A stretch of DNA of 64,000 nt from Flammula alnicola (lineage: Eukaryota; Basidiomycota; Agaricomycetes; Agaricales; Strophariaceae), in contig JADNRV010000004.1 in the NCBI GenBank assembly GCA_015499995.1, forward strand, positions 620,001 through 684,000, read 5' to 3'. The notes below the pieces were generated by a model that worked only from the letters and a program-made list of their open reading frames with translations, searched no databases and was not told the DNA's origin. Both the position numbers and the translations under genes were made by a program. Every line of letters starts with the position of its first letter. Position 1 is the stretch's first letter. This document shows positions 11,891 through 24,435 of this stretch, piece by piece.

Positions 11891-14800
11891 ATGTCGCCTT
11901 CTCATTCCTATACGATAGAAGAAGACGACGACGACAGCGACATCTGCCCTGTCTGCGACGGAGAGTGCACCTGCCACAACACACTCCCTGCACCAGTCCA
12001 AGCTCCTCTTCCAACGCCCAGACCCGGCGTACCGCTCTCCATGGCAGAGCTCAGTCTCAGATATGCAGCAGCAGCGTCAACCCCCAATTCCCCTTCCTCT
12101 GGCCATTCCTACCCTCCATCTACCCCCAACTCAACACCCGCACCCGCACCACCAAAACCAGCACCAAAACCATCATTAAAGATCAAACTTACAGTTCCGC
12201 CCAGCATGCTAGCAAAGCGCCGTCTCAACGCAACCGCATCCACATCGTTAGCGGCAAACAGCTCCAAATTATACAAGAACGTCGCAGAGACGACGTCAGA
12301 CTTCGCAAGCGCCGGATACAACAGCGCCCAAGACCATCAACAAGCCGGTCCTTCCGACTCTTACCTTTCTCAAGTCCCCGCCCCACAAAGACCCGCGCCC
12401 AAAAAACGCGGAAGACCTCCCAAAGCACTCGTCGCTGCCCATCAAAAAAATGCATCCGCAGCAGCAGCACCAAAATCCCTCTCGCCCACTCACAAACCCC
12501 TCAACCCCAAATCCGCCGCCCCCGGAAAACAGCAAAAACGGTCGGCCAACAGCGCCAAAGTGCGCCAAAATCTCAAGGCACGCGCGGCCATCGCCAAAAA
12601 GGCCGCAAAAAGACGACGGGTCACGAGCGACGAGCAGTCGTCCTCTTCCGCCCTCTCTGACGACGACATGGACGGTGGCCCGCGCAGAGGCCCTTACTGC
12701 GCCGACAACGACACGGAGAGTGTCCGGTTCCCGACGTTCGTCTCTGCGTCGGCCCTCTCGTCCATGTCGTCTGACGGCTCAGACTCTTCCTCCTCTTTGT
12801 CTGATTTCGACTCGGACTCGAGCATCGAGGCGGAGGAGGAGAAGTTTATCATGGCCGACGTGCAGGACAAGGCGCGCGTGAAAAGGGAGTTGTTGGGCGG
12901 CGACGATGCGCTGCTGTTGCAGAAAAAGCGGACGGCGCATAACAGCGACTGGGTCATCCGCCCGCGGAAGAAGAGCGTGGGGCCGAGCGATGTGGAGATG
13001 GATGTAGATTCGGACGCGACGGAGGACGAGGACGATGACGATGAAGAGGGCAGCGACGAGGAGGGAAACGGAGACGACGACGACGAAGATGAAACGGAGG
13101 AAGATGCTACCATGGTCATCGCCGGCCCTCTTGCGCTCGGCGTCCTACCGCAGGAGGAAGACGAGGACGAAGAGGAGACGGACGACCACCCCCGCTATGT
13201 CGGTCACGCGACCGGCTGGTCAGAGGAGGACGACGAGTCGAGCTTCGACGCCGATCTGTTCTTCGCCAACCTGTCCGACTCTGACTCGATCTCGTCGGAC
13301 AGCGACCGCTCCGTGACGCCTGCGTCGCGCTCTCGGCGACTCAAGACGCCCTTCTCCATGTCCATGGGCGAGGACGGCGACCAGTCGGATATCTCCGGCG
13401 TGATGTCCGAGTGCACCGAGGGCGGGCTTGGGGGTGGTGGTCGGCGCCGTGCGGAGCTCGAGAGTCTGCCGTTCGAGGTGACGGAGGGCTGGGACGGCCA
13501 GATCGTGTTCACCAATGGCATCCATGATCACCAGAACATCGTTGACATCGAGTTTGAGGCGGACGCGTCGCGCTTTGTGGTCGAGAGCAGCGCGTCGCCG
13601 AGCCAGTTCGAGGAGGGCGGGGACGAGGATACGACGACGGACGCGGCGGGGCGGTATCGCCGGCGGCGCGCAAGGTCGCAATCGCATCTGGGGATGGGGA
13701 TGGGCGGTGGGATGGGGCTGGGCGGCAGCGACGCGGAGGACAGCGACGTCGACATGTCCGACGGGGGGTACGAGGAGGAGGACGGCGAGGGCGAGGGCGA
13801 GGGCGACACCACCGACGAGGAGCTCGTGGGCGACGACGACCTCCCGAACGCGCGCGCGATGCGCCTCTTCAGCCTGCCCCTCTCCGTGTCCGCGATCAAC
13901 CCGCTCTCCACCGTCAGCAGTCCCGCTGTGAGCCCGGGCGGCCGCAGGCGGCGAAGGCACGACGAGGCGAGCTTGGAGAGGAGGAGGCGGCGGTGGGGTG
14001 TGGAGAGCCCGCTTGTTGCGGCGGATATACTCGCGGGCAGGGTGGTGTTCTGGGACTCGGACGAGCAGGAGCATGATTGTGATGAGCGGGAAGGTGGCGG
14101 TGGGGGGTTGGAGGGGTCGTCTGGGGGTGAGGGTGGTGCGGGTGGTGGTGGTGCGTCGAGGAGGATGAAGACGCCACAAGGACCGCGGAAGGGCGTGTTC
14201 GTGCCGACGACTGAGACGAGGCAGGCGGTTATTGGGGAGGAGAGGAAGGGTGGGGACGTGCCGTCGCCGCATCCGAGGTTTAATAGGGGCAGAGGCAGGA
14301 CGAGTGTTGGGCGATATAGTGCTGTAAGTGTTTCTTTTGAACGTTTCGGTCGTGTACAATTTCTTCGTTCGGTTTCGGTTTCCTTTCCTCGTCAGCCTAC
14401 CTTCTCTGCTTATCGGCGGGCTTGCTTCGCTGGGGCTTCGTTACAGTCCTTTTGGAGATCTTTCTATGCTTTTCTTTTCTTATCCATACACGGGTCCTGT
14501 CCTTGTTGCAATTGTCGTATCGTTGCCGTCAGGAAGCAAGTGCTCACGTGTTCTTCGTCAAGGTCGAACATCTACTCCGAAAGCACTTGCTTCAATCCAT
14601 CGCTGCCTCCAACACCGGCGGCCCTAGCAGCGCCCTCAGCCACTCGCTCGTCAGCACCGCGTCGGCCTCGACAAGTATCAGGGGCGGAGGCGTGCAGGCG
14701 GCCTTGGGTTCGTCGAGCACGAGAGCGGACGAGAGGTGCTCGCCGTTGGAGCTCTTGTTCTCCTCTGCTGCGCAGGTCATCTCGGGCTCGAGTGGTACCC

Positions 14801-15591
14801 CTGGACAGGCGGGCGATGACGCCAACGGAGCTGCAGGGTCGGCGATCTGTGCGGACGCTGTACCTGCAGAGGCGGAGCCTATCGAGCTGGACGACGTGCT
14901 TGAGGCTTCTTTCCTCGACGACCCCGAGCCGAACGCGACACGCGACGAAGGTGCCGCCGCCGCCGTGAAGAACCTGAGCAAGTGGGATCTGATCTCTGTC
15001 GGTGCGTTCCGCCAGACCAGGGAGAACGGCTGGGAAGGCCACCAGCACCACCTCCACACGCCGGGCTCGAGCGCGGACTTTGGGAGCGTGATGAAGAGCT
15101 CGCCGCTGAGTTCGATGATGTGGCAACATGGCGCGGGCGGCGTTGCGGGTGCGGGTGCGAGGCCGGCGTCGGCATCGGCGTCGAACACTATCAAGGGCAG
15201 CAAGCTGGCGAAGAGGCGCAGGCTGATGATGAGCGCCTCGACGATGTCGTCGCCTCTCATCTTGCCTCTGTCCGCCGGCAGCAGTGGCCTGCAAGCGATC
15301 ACCTCGTCGGCGTCGTCGTCGTTCCAGAAGCACACCCCGACGTCGACGCCTACGCACGGCGCGGAGGACGACGCGGAGAAGAAGCACCAGCAGAAGAGCC
15401 GCAAGGAGCTGCGCCGCGAGCGGAAGCTGATGAAGAAGAAGAGCTACGGCACGCCGCAGCATCAGGTGCAGAACCACCATGGGCATCAGTTCCACTCGCA
15501 CAACCACCACCCGAACGCGAAGACGCGGAGCGCGAGCAGCTTGCAGAGGTCGAATTTCTTCACGACGTCGGTGCCACCCTTGAATCTGTGA
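11891..15591 (+). CDS. Large acidic, low-complexity nuclear-type protein with a Cys cluster and AT-hook-like motif
   Basis: Two exons, 11891-14323 and 14533-15591, joined by a 209-nt intron with both splice sites at phase 0, give 1,163 residues. The N-terminus begins MSPSHSYTIEEDDDDSD and continues ICPVCDGECTCH, a tight C-x2-C-x3-C-x-C cluster that could bind metal. KKRGRPPKAL around residue 175 is AT-hook-like. The middle has long Asp/Glu and Ser runs. Two more ordered spots are EGWDGQIVFTNGIHDH and KWDLISVGAFRQTRE. The C-terminus has Lys/Arg and His-rich tracts (LAKRRRL, NHHGHQFHSHNHH). The open frame extends upstream to 11792, but the Met at 11891 fits the conserved-looking start. I do not recognise the family firmly. 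A distant relation to Ifh1-type coregulators of ribosomal protein genes is possible but unproven. The gene is GC-rich with GC-ending codons, unlike its AT-richer flanks. Confidence 0.65.
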
Positions 15592-17219
15592 ATGACGGTA
15601 GTCTGCGTTTTGCTTTCCTTCTGTCTTTTCCTCTCTGGACCTTGCATCCGCTTTGCTGCAGATTGCTTGCTTGCTTTTTTGGTCAAGCCATCGGACCGCG
15701 AAACCACTGTTTCTCTTTCGTCAATGCTTCTCGCATGTCTCGCCTGAACAACATACCATCATTGTCTCCTTCATACCAATCAGTCACCTCCTCTCGTCTT
15801 TGCTCGGACACGTCATCTCCGACTATCTGCTTGCCCAACCAAGCAAAAGCATGATGATTACCATCGTCGTGTACCAAACTCAACATCTTGGAATTTTTTA
15901 AAACTCCAACAAGTTAATTATTCGTCACCAACGTCGGCGACAACAAACAAGCAGAAAGAATAATCAAATGTGCTATAACCTGCCTCACCTAAAATTATTG
16001 CATCCGTCCGCTTCTGAACGGGATGCTGTGCTTGTGTTTTTCCCCACAACTCGTGTTTCATTTTTTTTCCCTTCAAAGCTCAAGCTCGAGTTCGAGCATT
16101 GACTCCCAAGGCTTCTTTTTTTGATGGAAGCCATGTATGCGTTGTGAAATTTTCAATGCATAAGAACGAAGATGCCGCTGTCTGTAATCACCCCATTCTC
16201 CCATCTCATCCAACCCTTTCCCGGCATCGCACCTCGTAACGATTTTCTTTTTCGGTTTCGGTTTTCCTATTGTCAGTCTCTCCCTCTTATTTTCCTATAT
16301 GGCCTACCCTACCTTGACTATCGCCTATTATCATCCCATCCCAAACACGGCCAATGACGACGAACGAATGAACGAACGAACGACCCACATCCACATATCG
16401 CACTCTTTCGCCAGTTTTCTTTACACTCCTCTCTCTGTCTCTCTATCCAAATGGATCAGGCTTCGAATCGAATCATATATGTATTTGTCTTAGCAAAGCT
16501 TCGCTTCTCTCTCCTCTTGTTCCATCATCATCCATCGTTCTCGCGTCAAGTTCCTATCCCATTCCATCATCCATCCAATTCACTGATCCAATCCACTTGT
16601 ACTGCTTTCGTTCCTTCCCTAAATCCATCCCCATCCCATATTCCATCCACTGGTCGTTCGTTCTCTACCCACTTGCCCATTCCATCCCACCCCAACAACA
16701 CAGCCCCATTCCTATTGCACAGCTGAAAAAACTGCTTTATTCAAATATTGTATATACCTTCTTGGCATTCATGCGCGCACATTGGCACAACGCTTTTTCG
16801 GGTCCATTGGGCACATTTTTCGTACTTTGATGCACGACGTTGGCCTTTGTTGTACATACATACTGTGTATCGGCATCGTTTGTACCCTGGTAGTAGATAT
16901 GGTATCTGGCTAGCAGAGTTCTGTATGTAGAAACGAAATCAAACGAAACAAATTCTTTTATAACCTGTTTTGATTCCTTGAGGCGTTTTCCCCTAAGAAG
17001 GGGAAAGTGGAATGTTTCTGGTAAATCTCTCCGAACGTCAGGTATATCAATCATGATATTTATGTCACAGAGAAGGTCTCTTACTGCCAAAAAAAATGGT
17101 CTTGTGTCTTCAAACAATTTCTAGCCGTGTTGCACGCACTAGAAACCGGGCTTGCTGCGGCGCCTAATAGGCGCAACGCTCAAATACAAGATTTTGCGTA
17201 TGTACATAGCCGGTCCTTA
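15592..17219. other. Intergenic, pyrimidine-rich
   Basis: The 3' flank of the acidic protein gene, followed by a C/T-rich tract with many CCAT words (16540-16700). A minus-strand open frame at 16737-17117 (126 codons) has no recognisable features and is left uncalled. Confidence 0.5.
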
Positions 17220-17261
17220 GAGTGCGTTCGGCAACTCTTCACCTGTCAGTACTGTAGTTCA
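17220..17261 (+). repeat. Left terminal inverted repeat of the MITE
   Basis: 42 bp, preceded by TTA. It matches the reverse complement of 17869-17910 with one mismatch (G versus T at base 35 of the repeat). Confidence 0.9.
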
Positions 17262-17868
17262 TATTTCCAACATATTTCCGTAAATAGTATCTCGCGACTT
17301 TGAGTCACATGCCATCACATTGTGACTACAGTGTCTTGATCAGGCTGTGTGTCTTGAACTTGCTGACAAATTGATGGTGCCTCTCGGCGGGTGGATGCCG
17401 AACGTTGGCGGCTCCCACTTCCGAACCCCTGCCAGGCGTCGCCAAAAGCCAGTTGTTGGATGAAATTCTGATTCAGATGTGCAAGGGGCTCCTCAGAGTT
17501 GATCTGGGGGAAATTTTGTATTGCAAAGCATTGGTCCCGAGAAATCAATTTTTGGCAGCCAAGGAATGCCGCGAGGCACCCGGCAGGTTCACAAAAAATC
17601 TGTATGCTTATATAATCCAGTTTCCACTGTAAGCTGCTAAACGCGCCCATGAAACACGTCTGCGGCACTTTGACTGAGCAGCTTGTCCCACCATGCCATT
17701 CCTGCCGATCTACAGATAGCACTGCGCGCCGCCGCCGGGACATGCGCTGTTGCAATTGACTCCTGTTCGGCAGTAATTTCGGCAACAGGTGACCGCTTGA
17801 TGCCGGCTGTGTCACGGTTATGGTGCACGTGATGCCTCGCCTGTAAGATTCTACTATATACGGAAATC

Positions 17869-17910
17869 TGAACTAAAGTACTGACAGGTGAAGAGTTGCC
17901 GAACGCACTC
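17869..17910 (-). repeat. Right terminal inverted repeat of the MITE
   Basis: 42 bp, followed by TTA; the mate of 17220-17261. Confidence 0.9.
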
Positions 17911-18444
17911 TTATTCTCAAAGGAAATTGGACATAAAAAATGACAGAAAAGCCAAACTCTCGAACCTCTAAAGTTTACAAGTTCAAGATCTAAAATTTAA
18001 AAAATCCATCCAAGCAGCTTAAAATCTGCAGTGGTTCCTGGCATAGTGAAGTCCGTGAAGAGCCTGAAGTCATAGTGGTAAGTAATCGTTGCAGTGCAGA
18101 CTGTCGACGATTCACTTCAATTAAGCAGTACAAGGGCTTAGTGAGTAATGGGATATCACACTGCAGGGATCGAGCCTCAAGTCCTTGATGTAGCAAGTCA
18201 AATTTAGTGAGACTTTCAGCCAACTCTTTATAATATAGGCAGGGGGTATATTGGGGGCGAATTAGGTACTAGTACATATCTGATAGCTAATTTTGGGAAA
18301 GCATGGTGCTCAAAGCAATTCAGGAAAACAGGGTATAAACTACACAGACAAAGAGAAAAAAGTTGAGGTTATTCAAGAGTGATAAATGAAAAAAGAACAA
18401 TTCACGTCCGGAGGTTCTCTTCGAGGCTTCAAAATCCCGACAGA

Positions 18445-20756
18445 TTACAAACTCGGAATGGATCCATCGCTAACACTCGCAAAGTTTGGCCAAGTAGAAT
18501 TTGAGGATGCGGTCGAAGTCGAGCCAACGACCGCTTTACGACGTTGACGCACAATGGACGACAGATTCCCATGCATCAAATCCAAAGGGCGTCTGTTCTG
18601 ACGGGACATTGCCAGGCGCCAGTTCGGACGCAAAGTGGGATCTTTCCGAGGATTCGACGTCGAGGCAAGGCGCTGAAGGAGACTAGCTCCACTCGATATA
18701 CTAGAGAGTGGCGAACTTTCTTGCAGACGATCCACTACAGTTCCTTGACTTTTGAAGAGTGCGGGGAATAACGGTTGGGGTGGCGAGTCTTCCTGAACTT
18801 GAAGGCTGTCTTGAATTACATCAAGTGCGGTAGGCTGACGAAATCCTTCTGCATCGATTGAATCTTCAACTTCATCGTCCGGTTCGAATAATAGAGGGGT
18901 AGGAGGTCTTCTACCTCCCTCCGAGTCGCCAGGTGCATGAGTCAAAACGGTCTATGAATTAAAAATTCTAAGTAGTGATGCATTATTGACGAACAATAAG
19001 AATTCACCTGCGCATCATATCCAAGCATTTTCAACTGGTAGCTATCCTGCGGAAAGTTATGGGGAGTGGCAGAGTTTGAACCCTTCCACTCTACAGCTTT
19101 TTGTTCGGGCTGAGTTGCGGGAATTATTGCGGTTGCCGCATCCAAGCCTATGCTAGTGCACTTCGTTGACGTGCCGATATTAATGCTGAGTTCGCCATAG
19201 CGTAGGTACGTTATCAATATATCGCGTAGCTCGCGTACACGGTGTCGTTCTTGCAACGGGAAATCGGGCGAAGGATTTTCCAGCATCTGCATAAGAGAAC
19301 AGGTCAGGAAAGAGTATAAATGGAGCTGGATTCGAGAGCAAGGGTTATACCAGTTCTATGGCTCGCGATACACATGCGACCCAATCTTTGCCCCGATTCG
19401 TCAACACAGTGGATTTCCAAGTATGAGAAGGGTTGGCCATAAATCGAATGTCACAATCTGAGGATGGAAATAGAGCCATATCTGGCAATGTGCAACGAAT
19501 TTGAATATCGCTCGGGGTGTTAACAAAAATGAAATATTCCACTTCTTTATCGTTGAAAAAACATTCCAGTTTCTGGCCCGGGAACAGGAGATTTTTTAAG
19601 CCTTGTACTAATTTGGGCTTGAACCGAAGAATTTCTGCCATACGGAAGATAGATCTATTCGATTTATCGCGATTCTTCCATGAGCCGGAGAAAGCGGGCC
19701 TTGGGTGACATACTAGGTCAGAAGTCAAGACGAGAAAAGGACAACTAGACCCACTCACATTCGCGCTTCCGACCACTTCTCAAATTCGGAGCGAAATGAT
19801 TTCAGTGTCACCTCGTCCTTTGCCAGGTCCAGCATCACGCCGTCCAAATATGCCACCGTATCGTGTGTATGCATCCAAAGTGGAACGGATAGTTGCTCCG
19901 AACGGTAAGAGGGATCGTTGCGAACAGTTGCAACACTTGCGCTATGCGCATGGTTCACAGAGACATCACCTTTTATCGGTCTCGCACCTATCCATTCTGA
20001 TGCGTGTTGTGCATTGGTTGAGTCTGCGTGTCCTATCCGCGTTCCCCGCTGGTCTTCTTCGCTAGTGCTAATGGCATCATGACGCCTCTTGTCGATGGCC
20101 AAACATTCATGTTGCCCATTTTCCAACCGTTCCAACCCAACGACCCCATGCTCTCCAGTGTGCTGATAATGGTATTTCAACCCATAGATATTTTTGTACC
20201 GTTTCTGGCAATCGTCCACACCGCATGCGAATGGACGCAGGCGCCTCTCTGCTTCAATGCTGCTTTCCAAATCTTGTGGAGAAATTTTAGAGAGAGTAGA
20301 ATCGTTGGATAAGGCTGTTTCGGACGTGGTTGAGGACTGGGTGGGAATGTGTTGTTGCGAAGGAGTGTCGAGGTTCGAAGGAGGGGTGGGCACCAAACCC
20401 GTCCCTTTCTGCTGCCTATTCAATGCTCCTTGATGTGGTCCTCCTTCTGACTCGTTCGAAGTCCCCACAGAAACCGATGCTGTCTTCTCACTTCTTCTCT
20501 CTGCCGAATCCTTATGATCCTCCAAATCCCTCCCCGGAACGAAATTACAGATGCCATACACCGTGTGGTACTTTAATCCATTTTGGGTCATGAAACTCTT
20601 GTTACAGTTGGCTTTCTGACACCGAAAAGGCTTCTGCAGGAGCAGGGATGAAGCTTTTTCACCGCTTGTAGCCATGGGCAGGGTTCCAGTCGATGCAGTA
20701 GTGGAAATCCACTCTTCAAGTTTCGGGAAGCTCTCAGCAATGCGAGACGTCGACAT
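18445..20756 (-). CDS. Sfp1-type zinc-finger protein fused to a PAH domain
   Basis: Exons 20756-19759, 19699-19351, 19286-19008, 18951-18445 give 710 residues. Two zinc fingers of the Sfp1 style (GLKYH signature) come first. The first is KPFRC...C...GLKYHTVYGIC (C46, C51, H64, C70); the second is RPFACGVDDC...GLKYHYQHTGEH, near residue 190. A PAH domain follows around residues 300-375 (TVAYLDGVMLDLAKDE, FRMAEILRFKPKLVQGLKNL). Next comes a module with FPSSDCDIR and DWVACVSRAI and a helical stretch (RHRVRELRDILITYL), then a disordered tail. PAH domains are the peptide-binding helical bundles of Sin3; these zinc fingers bind DNA in fungal regulators. A chromatin or transcription role is inferred. 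The PAH plus FPSSD module is shared with the kinase gene at 25868-28622. The second splice acceptor (CACCCAAG) was chosen because it is the only one that keeps the PAH frame. Confidence 0.75.
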
Positions 20757-23700
20757 GATCTTGACCAGTATTGACAGCTAACTTTGGTAGTAGGCGCGTA
20801 GTGGAGACAGATTCAGAAGAGGTGAAAGGAGGTCCCGAAGGGCTCGACAACTTGAAACCAACTTTGGGCCAAACATGTGCATTGTAACTACTAACAACTA
20901 CATGGGCGCTTCAGAAGCTGTGGTACTTAGCCGAGTTGTACAGCCACTGCACAGCTTCTATGACTACGGACCCGCGGCCCGTCACACGGTCGGCCGATGA
21001 TGCTCAGAGTCATTGCTCGCACAGAGAGCTTGCCTGAGCTTGCATTGCCCCCCCAACCCACACCAAGTCTCATCTTCTAGATTCCGTCAACATTCGACCC
21101 CCGTATTGTTTGGCCAAACGGACGGCATTCATGGTTCATTTATGCTACACTTCTGACTATCAATCAGCCTGAGGTCAAGCCAAGTTTTGTGCGACTCGGC
21201 CTGAGGAAGAAATTTAAATGTTCGAAGTACTTCCAACTTGAACGCATCTTATTTGCCACTAGATCGAGGCATCGTTTGTCAACGGTTATCTTGCTCGTGG
21301 ATAGTGGCGGCCTTGGTTGTTGCAGAATGAGCAATACGTGAAGGTGGCTTATCTATATCAAGAATCAAGACGGTAGTCCAGAGGTCAGATCCCTGCCTGA
21401 CTTCAATATTCATACTGAAGCAGATTCCTGCCATCGACAGTCGCATCTGGAGTCGAGTTGACATCAGGTCTTGCCTTGTACCAGACATCCGTTCTGGCTC
21501 TTCATCAATACGAGAACTGTGTAGCTATAACGAACCCTCAGCCAAATGGACTTCGTATCATACCTCAGTCGAGATGGGCCAAACTGTCGCACGACCTCGG
21601 TCCAAAAATACCACATGGAAACCTTATCCCCAGACTAATCGCAAACTTGTGCGTTGGCCGCGCTTTTTGGTATTCTTTTCCCGGATACATGAACGCTGCA
21701 CGTCTCTCATTGACCATCTTGCCGCCGCCTTGACTCCGCGACCCAAACTTTGAACCCACTTGCAATGGAAGGCACGGAAAGACGGTTTTCTCACTTAGAC
21801 CGGTGCGCAGCAACATATTTCTCCGATTCGAAGATGCCGTGGGGAAGTAAGAGGCGTGTTTAACTCATCCTTGAGCTTTCGTTGCTGAGATTTTGTTGGA
21901 ATATGGTAAAGACAACTCAGTCTGACCATTTTGTCCCACAAAACGGATAACGAGCATGGTTGCAGTGGCCACAACTAGGAGTTGGAGCGGAACCCATCTC
22001 CCTCATATAACGAGTCTCTTGGATTCGAAGACGCAGATCACTGCGGAAAACCTGGACTTACAGCAATTCCAGAGAGGGCAGGGGTTCGAGTGCACAAGAG
22101 ATCGAAGACAGATTTTTCCTGGAGCCCGAGGAATCCGAATACCTCTATTCCAATTCATTTGTCTTGCACCCAGCATGCCATGCTCCCAATTACTACCTTC
22201 ACAGAGAGCAGAAAGAAGGCTTTTATCGCATTCCATTCTTACGAACTCCATTCTCCACACACCTACATCCCGAACATGCACATGATGAAGGCTATCTCCC
22301 ACATTCCGACGTTTGGTTGGACATTTCACAGGTGGCTAAACCCTTTGGAGTTGGTGTAAATTTACGCCTCAAGTTGACTCCAATCAGAAAGCTATAACCC
22401 AATTTTATGAAACATTGGGCGACCATTTATTTCTGAACTTAGGGGTTTACATACTCTTCCAGGAATTGGGTTTCCAGTGGACCCAATTTCCCCGTCCAGA
22501 GGTACCACTCTTGCGAATATAGCCAACTGTCGCCGCCCCATATCCAGCTTAATAGCAAACAACTTGTTTCGAACCTCAACGGGTGAATGGCTACCCGGTA
22601 CCGAAGGTTTAGATACGCGGCGATAGGTTTCATTTCTCCAAGATCAGGAAGTCTTCCTCCACATCCCCGAGTTTATCACCGCGCTTGCTGTGCGCCCAAA
22701 TCATCCTTTCTTCTCTCTCACCTTGGCTGTCTAGGAGGGGTCATTATAGGTGCCACATCGCGATCGAACGAGCTTCTGTGTACAGGAGATAGACAAACCG
22801 AATGGGCTGCGTTGAAAATACCAAATGCACCCCCCGAGGCTCGATATTGGCACTCTCATTTCCGTCTTCTTACTCCGGACCCATGATCTCCAATATTTCT
22901 CCGAAGCTAAAACTAAGAAATCTGAAATTTGATGTTACAAGATGCGGTATTGATAAGTGTGCTACAAGTAAAGGCCACGCCGAATGATTCTGACCATGCC
23001 TATCGCGCTAGCATGAAGGTATCAGGGCCAGGGCGGCATGAACTTCCATGGCCTATCCTGGCCTATCGTGGGCCACGGCAAGACCACGTTCTCAACAACC
23101 TCAAAGTTCTCAAAGATTCTTAACCACTAACTAAAAGCTCCGTTAGAACGGACCGGACATGTGTCAAGTTTCACAGGGGTTAAGTCAGATGCAGTCGCGT
23201 GATCACACCTTTCAACAAACCACGGTTGCACCCCTCTGTTCTTAACCATGAAAACCTACATCGCCGTGATATCTCGTTATAACCTTTACCTGTGATATCA
23301 AATACCCCCGAAATCAAGCTTCCAGAAGCCTGGAACTAGGCCATGAATGGCGCTCAACAACCCAACTTACGCGACCTGCACCGGAACTTACAAGCAATTC
23401 AATCCATTCTCTCAACCATTGAGATTATTTGTTTCTTCCTGGCGCTTCAATTAAAGGAAGTGTTGGCAATATATCCCAGGCTCAGGCCCCTCAAACCGCA
23501 ACTCACATACTCGGAGAAAATACCACACGGGGTCCCCACGATGTTCGAGTGTTCATGTAATCTGTCCCCGTCTAGATATATGGGCCACAGCTGACCTCTT
23601 TTTATTTTCCTTCCGACAGAATTGGATCGTTTAAAGCCACATTCCGGTATAATATCCCATCAACGTTAAGTTTACCCGGGAATACCAGTCCCAGATGAGA

Positions 23701-23900
23701 CTGGAATCCTGCGTGGCCTTTTGTCGACGAAGATCTCATTGTGCAAGCATCCTGCCAATGTGCCATAATCTTATGCCTCATTATTCGGGCCGACAACAGT
23801 TGAGCCCGTGGCCCCAATTGGGCCAAATGTGGGGTAACAACCATTAATTGATACGCCAAGTGTGGCCCGCTCTCTGTGGATTAACATGGGGATGGCTAAG
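20757..23900. other. Gene-poor interval
   Basis: About 3.1 kb with no supported gene. Open frames here are 60-110 codons, overlap each other on both strands, and show no domain signatures. Small direct repeats (GGCCTATCCTGGCCTATCG near 23050) are present. Old, decayed transposon sequence is possible but I saw no terminal repeats. Confidence 0.5.
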
Positions 23901-23910
23901 CTATATAAAG
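23901..23910 (+). promoter_or_regulatory. TATA box candidate
   Basis: CTATATAAAG lies about 120 bp before the ATG at 24029. This is a plausible TATA element for the small Ser-rich gene. Confidence 0.5.
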
Positions 23911-24028
23911 TCGACGAAAAAGTTCCACTGCAGGTATCTCCACCCACCTCTGGTACTCTTCCGACTACGAAGTAAGAAACCAAAGACCTTCATCCTCATC
24001 GACACCGACCTCGCTATCAAATCCCAAC

Positions 24029-24435
24029 ATGTCATCATCATCCTCATCCTCATCGGAGTCTTCTTTGTCGGACTCTTCACCCTCTCTATCCAAGTTCGAC
24101 CCATTTGCGGTTCACCCGTTTACCAACTGTTCTGTTAACCAGAACGGCAGCAAACCAGTCAACCCCACGAGCTATGGGTATCCTTATGGCCCCTCTTTCG
24201 GGAACTACAACCTCCGTCGTGTTCAGCCGCAACCGCAGGTGCCACCACCAAACGCACCTCCGTCAATGGGCTCAGCGCGTCCCCTACAAAACCTTACGCG
24301 TCCTCGCCTCACAGTGCTGGGATCTTTGTTCCGTTCCGCAAAGATACTCCATCGCCTGACCTCGCCGATGTCTTGAAGTCGAACAAGTCGATCTCCAAAA
24401 CATCAAGCAGTCATTCCGACGCGACGTCCTCCTAA
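24029..24435 (+). CDS. Small Ser-rich hypothetical protein
   Basis: Proposed exons 24029-24177 and 24276-24435 (intron GTATCC...CTCAG) give 102 residues. The start is MSSSSSSSSESSLSDSSPSL followed by SKFDPFAVHPFTN. After the intron the frame reads PYASSPHSAGIFVPFRKDT and PDLADVLKSNKS and ends HSDATSS. The motif around IFVPFRKDTPSPDL looks like a conserved C-terminal block of small Agaricomycete proteins, but I cannot name a family. Reading straight through instead gives a different, low-quality tail ending at 24376, so the splice is preferred. The intron's exact ends are uncertain. Nothing indicates a biochemical function. A TATA box lies upstream. Confidence 0.5.

Larger units (their letters stand above)
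17220..17910. mobile_element. 691-bp PIF/Harbinger-like MITE
   Basis: The element is bounded by 42-bp terminal inverted repeats, 17220-17261 and 17869-17910, that match at 41 of 42 positions. The outer end reads GAGTGCGTTCGGCAAC. It is flanked on both sides by TTA (17217-17219 and 17911-17913), a 3-bp duplication of the TWA type left by PIF/Harbinger transposases. The interior shows no transposase motif in the open frames I inspected, so it looks like a non-autonomous copy (MITE or internally deleted element). The near-perfect inverted repeats suggest fairly recent insertion. It lies in the gene-poor stretch next to the PAH/zinc-finger gene. Confidence 0.85.

Noticed and set aside
13220..14359. 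Long minus-strand open frame (379 codons) opposite the acidic protein gene
   Set aside because: It is the antisense shadow of a GC-rich, stop-poor gene. Its translation is Arg/Pro/His low complexity with no domain.
14572..15510. Minus-strand frames of 270-312 codons in the second exon of the acidic protein gene
   Set aside because: Same cause: antisense of GC-rich coding sequence, no recognisable protein features.
16737..17117. 126-codon minus-strand frame before the MITE
   Set aside because: No domain, no splice logic, and it lies in AT-rich intergenic sequence.
17315..17815. 166-codon frame inside the MITE as a transposase
   Set aside because: No DDE-type or other transposase motif, and too short for Harbinger. 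It is probably chance.
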